Shown: piece after piece, positions 58,130 through 64,000 of the stretch
Numbering within the stretch: position 1 is the stretch's first letter
Layout of the letters: every line of letters begins with the position of its first letter
Assembly: GCF_003086775.1 (NCBI RefSeq)
Contig: NZ_CP026001.1
Coordinates: 2,196,407-2,260,406, forward strand
Length of the DNA stretch: 64,000 nucleotides
Origin: Stenotrophomonas sp. ZAC14D1_NAIMI4_1
GTDB taxonomy: Bacteria; Pseudomonadota; Gammaproteobacteria; Xanthomonadales; Xanthomonadaceae
Direction: 5' to 3'
Translations under genes and position numbers: made by a program
Notes under the pieces: generated by a model
Told to the model about the DNA's origin: nothing
Databases searched by the model: none
Seen by the model: only the letters and a program-made list of their open reading frames with translations

Positions 58130-58170
58130 GGGGTCAGATCCGTTTTCCTGCGGAAAACGGATCTGACCCC
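58130..58170. repeat. 41-bp GGGGTCAG palindrome, copy 1
   Basis: GGGGTCAGATCCGTTTTCC and its exact reverse complement flank a 3-base loop (58149-58151). The same architecture with a different inner stem recurs at 63014-63054. Confidence 0.8.
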
Positions 58171-58216
58171 GGGAACGGTGCAGCTGTTGCTCTTGCTCTT
58201 CTTTCTTCAATCCGGG

Positions 58217-58412
58217 GTAAACGCGCGGGAAACTGTCCGTGGCCGGGCGGGTGGGTTGCGCGGGGGCGTGAGCCGCATGGATGCGGCGACCGAGCTTACA
58301 TGGACGTACTTGCAGCGTCCCCCGCGCAGCCCACCCGCCCGGCCAACCCACAAAATCCCAGCACAGAGCGCATCCACCCCGAGGGGCTTCGCCGTTGGCT
58401 GTTGACCCGGTA
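58217..58412 (-). repeat. Palindrome-arm repeat element, copy D
   Basis: Inverted relative to C. The arms at 58241-58266 and 58319-58344 are 26 bp, complementary with one G-T pair. The 52-bp core (58267-58318) has the inner stem GCCGCA/TGCGGC (58272-58287), a paired change relative to GCGCCA/TGGCGC in copy B. A GTGGGTTGGC block and a GACAGTTTCC block flank the arms as in copies A and B. Confidence 0.75.
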
Positions 58413-58420
58413 ACCCCGGA

Positions 58421-58452
58421 AACGAAAACGCCCCGGCACGAGGCCAGGGCGT
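58421..58452 (-). terminator. Terminator of the second chemoreceptor gene
   Basis: On the minus strand ACGCCC pairs with GGGCGT and is followed by TTTTCGTTT. It lies 25 bp after the stop codon of the receptor gene. Confidence 0.75.
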
Positions 58453-58476
58453 CTTCGAAGCCTGCGGCAGCAGGAA

Positions 58477-60837
58477 TCAGAACTCCTGCCAGTCTCCGTC
58501 CGCCAGTTCGGCAGCCATCGGGCGGCCACCGGTGCTGCGGCGTGCCGGCGGTGCGGCCGGTGCCGGTGCGGCAGCGCGCGGGGCCGGGGCGCGCGGGGCG
58601 ACCACGGTCTCGGCTTCGTCCACCACGAAGATCGACACGGCCTCGCTCAGGTGGCCTGCCTGTTCTTCCATCGCACGGGCGGCAGCGGTGGCTTCTTCCA
58701 CCAGCGCAGCATTCTGCTGGGTGGTTTCGTCCATCTGCACCACGGTCTGGTTGACCTGCTCGATGCCGGCCGACTGTTCCTGCGACGCGGCGGAAATCTC
58801 GGCCATGATGTCGGTGACACGCTGCACCGAGGCGACGATCTCGCCCATGGTCGCGCCAGCCTTGTGCACCAGTGCCGAGCCGTCATTGACCTTGCCGACG
58901 GAGTCGTCGATGAGGCCCTTGATCTCCTTCGCGGCAGCGGCGGAGCGCTGGGCGAGGGTGCGAACCTCGCTGGCGACCACGGCGAAGCCGCGGCCCTGCT
59001 CACCGGCACGCGCGGCTTCCACCGCGGCGTTCAGCGCCAGGATGTTGGTCTGGAAGGCGATGCCGTCGATGACACTGATGATCTCGGCGATCTTCTTCGA
59101 CGAGGCTTCGATGGCCGACATGGTGGTGACTACCTGGCCGACCACGTCGCCGCCCTGGGAGGCGACGCCGTGTGCACCGATGGCCAGCTGGTTGGCCTGG
59201 CGGGCGTGCTCGGCGTTCTGGCGAACGGTCGAGGTCAGCTCTTCCATCGAGGCTGCGGTTTCTTCCAGGTTGGCGGCCTGCTGTTCGGTGCGGCGCGACA
59301 GGTCGCTGTTGCCCGAAGCGATTTCGCCGGCGGCCGAGCTGATCGCGCGGCTGGACTGCTTGATGCGGGTAACGATCTCGCTCAGCTGCGCGGCGGTGGC
59401 GTTGGCATCGTCACGCATGCGGGCGAACACGCCCTGGTAGTCGCCGTGCATGCGCACGGTGAGGTCACCCTGCGACAGGGCGGCCAGCAGGCCGGAGATC
59501 TGCTCGATGCTGCCGGCGTTGGCGTCCAGCAGGCCGTTGATCTGCTGGGCCAGCTGCAGGAAGAAGCCTTCCTTGCCGGTGGCTTCGATGCGGCCGGACA
59601 GGTCGCCAGCGGCGGCCTGGGCGATCACGCGGGCCACTTCGGCTTCGACCTGCGCTTCCTGGGTGCGGTCGCGCCACTCCACCACGTAGCCGACGGTGTC
59701 ACCGGCTTCGTTGCGGATGGTCGATGCCACCTGGGCGAACTGCGCATCGCCGTACTGCATCGGGCGGCGGGCGACGCCATGGGCCTTCAGGTTGGCCACC
59801 AGGGTGGCATCCATCTCGCCGCGGTGTTCCAGCACGGTCACCGGCTTGCCGACCAGCGACGCCTGGACGTCGAAGTCCGGCAGGTCGCGGCGCACGTCGT
59901 CCTGGTACTGGGCCAGGGTCTGCTGCAGTGCGCGGTTGCTGTAGACGATGGTGTTGTTCGGGTCGGTCAGGTACACGCCGGTGGAGCTGTAGTCCAGGGC
60001 GGTACGGATGCGCAGGTTCTCGCGGGCGATGGCGGCATCGGTCTCGATGCGCTCGCGCAGGTCGCGCTGCATGCGCTGCATGGCCTGCATCAGCTCGCCC
60101 ACTTCGTCCTGGCGGCTGACATCGATGTGGCCGTCCAGCTTGCCACCGGCGACGTCGTTGGCGACCGAAACGGCGCCACGCACGCTGCCGACCAGGGCAC
60201 GGGCGAACAGCCACACCAGCACCAGGCCCAGCGCGGCGCCGCCGAACAGGGCGATCACCATCAGCGTGGCCGATGCGGAATAGGTGGAGGAGGCCTCGTC
60301 ACGCGCGGCGCGGGACAGGCGGTTGTCTTCGGCGATCAGCGACTCGAGCGAGGCGGTGGCCTTGCGGTGCTTGGTGCGGGTCTCGCCGACGAAGGTATCG
60401 ATGGCGTCGTCGGGCAGCTCCAGCTCCAGCATCTCGTTGACGCTGTCGTAGGAGGCAACGGCGTCCTTCCAGTCCTTGGCGAAGGTGTCGAACAGCTTCT
60501 TCTGCTGCGGGTTGTCGATCAGGGTCGGATACTCCTTGATCGCCTTGTCCAGGTTGGTGCGCAGTTCAGCGACGCGGGCATGGGCATCAGCCTTGACCTC
60601 GGCGCTGGCGCGGACCAGCTGCTGGTACTCGGAGTTGCGGATCTCGCCGATCATGCCGCGCATCTCGCCGGCCATGCGGATGCTTTCCATCCGCGAGCCC
60701 GCCAGCTCGGTGGTCACGTTGTTCAGCGAATGCAGGCCACGATAGGCGACGATGCCCTGCAGCAGCATCACCAGCAGGATGACGCCGAACGTCAACAGCA
60801 GTTTCGGCATCAGTTTGAGGTTGTTGATCCACGGCAT
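58477..60837 (-). CDS. Methyl-accepting chemotaxis protein with four-helix-bundle sensor and PAS domain
   Basis: The protein has 786 aa. It has a first membrane segment (about 12-30), a four-helix-bundle ligand domain (to about 190), a second membrane segment, HAMP, a PAS-like domain ([20 protein letters not shown], then [20 protein letters not shown]), a second HAMP and the signalling hairpin [21 protein letters not shown] long Ala/Pro linker leads to DWQEF at the C-terminus. The PAS suggests an additional cytoplasmic input, perhaps redox or heme related. Confidence 0.93.
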   Translation of the reverse strand: MPWINNLKLMPKLLLTFGVILLVMLLQGIVAYRGLHSLNNVTTELAGSRMESIRMAGEMRGMIGEIRNSEYQQLVRASAEVKADAHARVAELRTNLDKAIKEYPTLIDNPQQKKLFDTFAKDWKDAVASYDSVNEMLELELPDDAIDTFVGETRTKHRKATASLESLIAEDNRLSRAARDEASSTYSASATLMVIALFGGAALGLVLVWLFARALVGSVRGAVSVANDVAGGKLDGHIDVSRQDEVGELMQAMQRMQRDLRERIETDAAIARENLRIRTALDYSSTGVYLTDPNNTIVYSNRALQQTLAQYQDDVRRDLPDFDVQASLVGKPVTVLEHRGEMDATLVANLKAHGVARRPMQYGDAQFAQVASTIRNEAGDTVGYVVEWRDRTQEAQVEAEVARVIAQAAAGDLSGRIEATGKEGFFLQLAQQINGLLDANAGSIEQISGLLAALSQGDLTVRMHGDYQGVFARMRDDANATAAQLSEIVTRIKQSSRAISSAAGEIASGNSDLSRRTEQQAANLEETAASMEELTSTVRQNAEHARQANQLAIGAHGVASQGGDVVGQVVTTMSAIEASSKKIAEIISVIDGIAFQTNILALNAAVEAARAGEQGRGFAVVASEVRTLAQRSAAAAKEIKGLIDDSVGKVNDGSALVHKAGATMGEIVASVQRVTDIMAEISAASQEQSAGIEQVNQTVVQMDETTQQNAALVEEATAAARAMEEQAGHLSEAVSIFVVDEAETVVAPRAPAPRAAAPAPAAPPARRSTGGRPMAAELADGDWQEF

Positions 60838-60893
60838 GGGCGTTGCGATCTCCTAAGGCAGACGCGCCCGGGCGTCTTGCCCGGTTGCAGCAG

Positions 60894-60920
60894 ACCACGC
60901 CGGCGAGTGGCCGGCGTGGT
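60894..60920. terminator. Hairpin downstream of the small exported protein gene
   Basis: ACCACGCCGGC and GCCGGCGTGGT form an 11-bp perfect stem with loop GAGTG. No T-run follows, so it may be an attenuator or an RNA-stabilising hairpin between two co-directional genes. Confidence 0.5.
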
Positions 60921-60933
60921 GATGGACAGCGGA

Positions 60934-61317
60934 TTACTTGATGTTGGCCAGCTTCAGGCTTGCCGGCGAGCTGACTTCGATTTCAGCGCGCGAGGCGTCG
61001 CGCTGGATCTTGCCCAGCACGCACACGGTCTTGCCTTCCAGGCTTTCCAGCGGGAAGTTGAACTTGCTGCGGTTCTCGCCGGCGATGCGGGCCGAGAAGG
61101 TGTGGCGCGGGAAGGCGCCGCCCATGTACAGGAAGGTCGGCTGGCCTTCGGAACCTTCGGCGAAGCGCGCCTTTTCGACCTTGCCGCAGACCATGCCGTC
61201 CTTGCCGACCGAGCGCGGGGCCATTTCCGGCGGGATCATGTCGGCCGACTGTGCGAAAGCGGAAGACGCGGTGGTGGCCAGGACGGCGGCCGAAACGAAC
61301 GCAAGCAGGGACTTCAT
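60934..61317 (-). CDS. Hypothetical exported protein in the chemotaxis cluster
   Basis: The protein has 127 aa with a signal peptide (MKSLLAFVSAAVLATTASSA, cut after AFA). The mature domain of about 100 aa has two Cys (GMVCGKVEKARF and TVCVLGKI) and alternating strands compatible with an OB-like fold. I recognise no family. It lies between cheW and a receptor gene in the same direction, so a periplasmic sensory accessory role is possible but only by position. Confidence 0.65.
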   Translation of the reverse strand: MKSLLAFVSAAVLATTASSAFAQSADMIPPEMAPRSVGKDGMVCGKVEKARFAEGSEGQPTFLYMGGAFPRHTFSARIAGENRSKFNFPLESLEGKTVCVLGKIQRDASRAEIEVSSPASLKLANIK

Positions 61318-61454
61318 CGGGGTGTTTCTCCGGGGATTGTGATGGTCGATCCGGTCCTGCGCGCTCCTGCGCGACCGGGTTCCTGTCCCCCTATCGGCAT
61401 CGCCGCGGGGAACTGAAGGGCTCGGTTACAGAAACGTGAGGGAAGTCCGCCTGC

Positions 61455-61946
61455 TCAGGCTGCAGCGTCTTCGACCAGGCTGGCCTGGCCCATGTCGGCG
61501 CTGTCCAGCAGGGTTTCGATGTCCAGCAGGATCAGCATGCGGTCGTCGTGGGTGCCGATGCCGGAAATGAAGCGGGTATCGACGGCGGCGCCGAATTCCG
61601 GGGTGGGGCGGATCTGTTCGCCCGACAGCGGGATCACGTCCGAGACGCTGTCCACGACGATGCCGACCACGCGGTCTTCCACGTTCAGCACGATCATCAC
61701 GGTGAAGGCGTCGTACGTCGCGTTTTCCAGGCGCAGCTTCAGGCGCAGGTCGATGACCGGGACGATGGTGCCGCGCAGGTTGATGACGCCCTTGATGTAG
61801 TCCGGTGCGTCCGGCACGCGGGTGACCGCGTCGTAGCCACGGATTTCCTGCACCTTGAGGATGTCCACACCGTAGTGCTCGGCGCCGAGGGTGAAGCTGA
61901 GGAATTCGCCACCGGCGCTGGCGGTGGAGCTGGTCTTGTCGTTCAT
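61455..61946 (-). CDS. cheW: CheW, chemotaxis coupling protein
   Basis: The protein has 163 aa from ATG 61946. The CheW fold shows in EFLSFTLGAEHYGVDILKVQ, the hallmark VINLRGTIVPVIDLR, and VVDSVSDVIPLSGEQI. It couples receptors to the CheA kinase. A much longer open frame upstream is not coding: it crosses the GTAG repeat cluster and the ycgR gene in another frame. CheA itself is not in the window. Confidence 0.93.
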   Translation of the reverse strand: MNDKTSSTASAGGEFLSFTLGAEHYGVDILKVQEIRGYDAVTRVPDAPDYIKGVINLRGTIVPVIDLRLKLRLENATYDAFTVMIVLNVEDRVVGIVVDSVSDVIPLSGEQIRPTPEFGAAVDTRFISGIGTHDDRMLILLDIETLLDSADMGQASLVEDAAA

Positions 61947-62015
61947 CGAGGGTCCTGGTCTGCCGGAAGTCCCGGTGTCAGGCTCGATATCGGCCCTTTG
62001 GCGAGGGACTTTAGG

Positions 62016-62116
62016 TGGACCATCCACGCTTGGCGTGGATCTACCGGTCAACGGATCGGTCATGCCGGCCGCTGGCCGGCAATGATGGCCCGTTGCCGGC
62101 CAGCGGCCAGCACTAC
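62016..62116. repeat. Cluster of three SMAG (GTAG) units
   Basis: ATCCACGCTTGGCGTGGAT with CTAC (62021-62044), TGCCGGCCGCTGGCCGGCA (about 62063-62081) and TGCCGGCCAGCGGCCAGCAC with TAC (62094-62115), between ycgR and cheW. Confidence 0.75.
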
Positions 62117-62130
62117 CGGACGGTGCGCTG

Positions 62131-62904
62131 TTACATCTCGCCGTTCTGGCGTGCCTTGCGCTGGCGGTCGACGCGGAAGATGTAGCGCTGGATGGCGCTG
62201 TCACCGCCGCGTGGCAGATCGTCGAAACGCATGCCGATGCGCTTGACCTCGATGCCGTTGGGCTGCCGCTGCGGAAGCATGTTGCAGACCACCAGGGTGA
62301 TCTGCAGGTCCGGGCCGTCGGGCATCGAGAGCACGGCGTTGTAGCGCTTCTGCAGGCTGAATACCGCGCAGTCGTTGGGCACGGTGACTGCCAGGCCGCC
62401 GCCGCTGATGTCCACCACGCGCATGGACAGCGCATCGCTGCCCACTTCACCGGCAGGCAGGCTCAGCTGCGGCGAGTCGGTGATGGGGGTTTCCAGCCGG
62501 TACAGCTCACGCCGCTGCAGGTGCACCAGCTCTTCGGGCAGCGGGGCGCGGAAGGCCACGCGGCCGTCGTTGTCCACCCGCTGCAGGTCGTGCAGGCGGA
62601 AGCGCACCAGTACCCGCTCCAGCTGGGCGAAGCACAGCAGGTGGTCGGCCTGTTCGGCGGCGCGGTTGGAGGCTTCCTGGGGGCTGCCATCCAGCAGCAG
62701 GAAGTCGTCGTCATCGTCCAGCTCAAGCAGGGCGGTAGGGAAGGATCGATCGCGACCATCGACATGGGCGTTGATCAGCGAACGCTGGTCGATCAGCGAA
62801 CGCAGCAGCTGGCGCAGCTGGCGGGGATTGCGCACCAGGAAGCGTTCGTCGGCGGCGTCGGCCGCGTGGGCATCGTGCAGGTCGGTGTCGTGGCCGTCGG
62901 ACAT
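62131..62904 (-). CDS. ycgR: YcgR-like flagellar brake protein (cyclic di-GMP receptor)
   Basis: The protein has 257 aa from ATG 62904. The N-terminal YcgR domain ([20 protein letters not shown]) is followed by a PilZ domain with the cyclic di-GMP-binding RRELYR (RxxxR) and DISGGG (DxSxxG) motifs. Proteins of this family slow or bias the flagellar motor when cyclic di-GMP is high. Its ligand is controlled elsewhere in this window by the RpfG phosphodiesterase. Confidence 0.9.
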   Translation of the reverse strand: MSDGHDTDLHDAHAADAADERFLVRNPRQLRQLLRSLIDQRSLINAHVDGRDRSFPTALLELDDDDDFLLLDGSPQEASNRAAEQADHLLCFAQLERVLVRFRLHDLQRVDNDGRVAFRAPLPEELVHLQRRELYRLETPITDSPQLSLPAGEVGSDALSMRVVDISGGGLAVTVPNDCAVFSLQKRYNAVLSMPDGPDLQITLVVCNMLPQRQPNGIEVKRIGMRFDDLPRGGDSAIQRYIFRVDRQRKARQNGEM

Positions 62905-63013
62905 GGAATCTTGGTTCTGGGGCGGGGGCCGACACGCGCTGGCGCGTGGCTTGAAGGAGGTATCGGCCGGGGGCGGCAATTATGAAGTGTGAAGTTCATC
63001 ACTCTACACGGGT

Positions 63014-63054
63014 GGGGTCAGAGCCCTTTCCCGATGGGAAAGGGCTCTGACCCC
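63014..63054. repeat. 41-bp GGGGTCAG palindrome, copy 2
   Basis: GGGGTCAGAGCCCTTTCCC and its exact reverse complement flank the loop GAT (63033-63035). It overlaps the 3' end of the receptor gene on the minus strand and provides its last 12 codons and stop. Confidence 0.85.
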
Positions 63055-64000
63055 TTGGCGATCTCGCGCACGCGCCGCATCACGGCGGGATCGCCGTGGC
63101 TGTCGTCCAGGTGGAAACGCGCCACGGCCTCGGCCAGCAGCCCGGCCTGTTCGGCCATGCCGTGCGTGGCGTGGGTGGAATCCTCCACCAGCGCGGCGTT
63201 CTGCCGGGTGGCGGCATCCATCTGCGCGATGCTCTGGTTGACCTGCTCGATGCCGGCGCTCTGTTCCTGCGAGGCGGCGGAAATCTCGCCCATGATCTGG
63301 TTGACCTGCTGCACGGCCTGCACGATCTGCCCCATCGTGCCGCCCGCCCGGTCGACCAGGCGGGCGCCCTCGGTGACCTTGCCGACCGAATCGTCGATCA
63401 GGCCCTTGATCTCCTTGGCCGCGGCCGCCGAACGCTGCGCCAGCGTGCGTACCTCGCTGGCGACCACGGCGAAACCGCGGCCCTGCTCGCCGGCACGCGC
63501 GGCCTCGACGGCGGCATTCAGCGCCAGGATGTTGGTCTGGAACGCGATGCCGTCGATGACGCTGATGATCTCGGCAATCTTCTTCGACGATGCCTGGATG
63601 GCCGACATGGTGGCGACCACCTGGCCGACCACGGCGCCGCCTTCGCCAGCCACGTCGACCGCACCGCTGGCCAGCTGGTTGGCCTGGCGCGCATGTTCGG
63701 CGTTCTGGCGCACCGTGGCAGTCAGTTCCTCCATGGTCGCGGCGGTTTCTTCCAGGCTGGCGGCCTGCTGTTCGGTGCGGTCGGCCAGGTGGCCATTGCC
63801 GCGCGACAGGCCGTCGGCGCTGGCGGTGAGCGTGGTCGAGGCAGACTGGATGCTGCCGACGATGGCGGTGAGCTGGGCGACGGTGGTGTTGGCATCGTCG
63901 CGGATGCGGGCGTATACGCCCTGGAAATCACCCTGCATGTGCGCGGTCAGGTCGCCGCGTGACAGCGACGACAGCAGCTGGGAGATCTGATCGAGACTGG
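63018..64000 (-). CDS. Methyl-accepting chemotaxis protein, signalling domain (5' end outside window)
   Basis: The frame stays open to the window end, so the sensor part lies beyond it. Visible are the end of a HAMP region ([20 protein letters not shown]) and the signalling hairpin with [20 protein letters not shown], 80-90 percent similar to the two other receptors. The C-terminus differs: after the hairpin it runs into [12 protein letters not shown], encoded by the palindromic repeat, and lacks the DWQEF tether. Adaptation through CheR/CheB may therefore be weaker or depend on the other receptors. Confidence 0.92.
   Translation of the reverse strand, partial: SLDQISQLLSSLSRGDLTAHMQGDFQGVYARIRDDANTTVAQLTAIVGSIQSASTTLTASADGLSRGNGHLADRTEQQAASLEETAATMEELTATVRQNAEHARQANQLASGAVDVAGEGGAVVGQVVATMSAIQASSKKIAEIISVIDGIAFQTNILALNAAVEAARAGEQGRGFAVVASEVRTLAQRSAAAAKEIKGLIDDSVGKVTEGARLVDRAGGTMGQIVQAVQQVNQIMGEISAASQEQSAGIEQVNQSIAQMDAATRQNAALVEDSTHATHGMAEQAGLLAEAVARFHLDDSHGDPAVMRRVREIAKGSEPFPIGKGL

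Larger units (their letters stand above)
57745..58476. other. Gene-free repeat island between two chemoreceptor genes
   Basis: No ORF here has coding support. The region holds two palindrome-arm elements (C and D), a 41-bp GGGGTCAG palindrome and the terminator of the downstream receptor gene. Confidence 0.7.

Noticed and set aside
61947..62450. Extended N-terminus of CheW
   Set aside because: The extension crosses the GTAG repeat cluster and runs in another frame of ycgR on the same strand; CheW is complete from 61946.

Overview
The window looks like chromosomal DNA of a Stenotrophomonas (S. maltophilia complex) strain. The evidence is the high GC coding sequence, the many short GTAG-headed hairpin repeats of the kind described as SMAG elements in S. 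maltophilia, and a DSF quorum-sensing locus in the order lysS-rpfG-rpfC<>rpfF-rpfB, which is characteristic of the Xanthomonadaceae. No tRNA, rRNA, CRISPR array or intact insertion sequence was recognised.

Layout. 1-3019: end of an RHS polymorphic toxin (GIY-YIG-like nuclease tip) with a leucine-rich-repeat neighbour, an unknown ORF and a SUKH-like immunity gene, lower in GC than the rest and containing a relic of a VIT-domain gene. 3202-11996: VIT/vWA/DUF2135 protein, an acyltransferase-PAP2-Imm45-like operon, a membrane LytTR regulator, an M48 peptidase and an unknown membrane protein. 12241-26158: prfB (with its programmed frameshift) and lysS, separated by an XRE-type regulator, a repeat island and an aldehyde dehydrogenase/ThDP-enzyme pair, then rpfG, rpfC, rpfF and rpfB. 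26349-31340: betIBA (choline to glycine betaine) behind a 28-bp perfect palindrome, and a Phd-like/zeta-like toxin-antitoxin pair. 31502-44430: acnA (rpfA of Xanthomonas), a LysR gene, a PrpF/GalD-type isomerase, a three-gene ABC importer, an OprO/P porin, an AbrB-VapC pair and acnB. 45070-52802: a LysR regulator with two HTH domains divergent from ligK-galD-dctA-oprB-like-ligJ-ligI, the lower 2-pyrone-4,6-dicarboxylate/4-oxalomesaconate pathway. 52893-64000: chemotaxis genes cheB, cheD, cheR, three chemoreceptors, cheW and ycgR.

How it fits together. LigI, GalD, LigJ and LigK would take pyrone dicarboxylate through oxalomesaconate and carboxy-hydroxy-oxoadipate to pyruvate and oxaloacetate, with DctA and an OprB-type porin as likely entry route. 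The ring-cleavage enzymes are not in the window. The isomerase/ABC/porin block between the two aconitases may feed an unsaturated tricarboxylate such as trans-aconitate into the TCA cycle; that is inference. RpfF makes DSF, RpfC senses it and RpfG degrades cyclic di-GMP, while YcgR at the other end binds cyclic di-GMP to brake flagella.

The most unusual signal is a repeat family with four copies (two inverted pairs, at 14.3-15.0 kb and 57.9-58.4 kb). Each has a conserved core of about 52 bp holding a small hairpin with compensatory changes, framed by 23-28-bp arms that differ completely between copies yet are perfectly or almost perfectly self-complementary within each copy. I do not know a name for this family.
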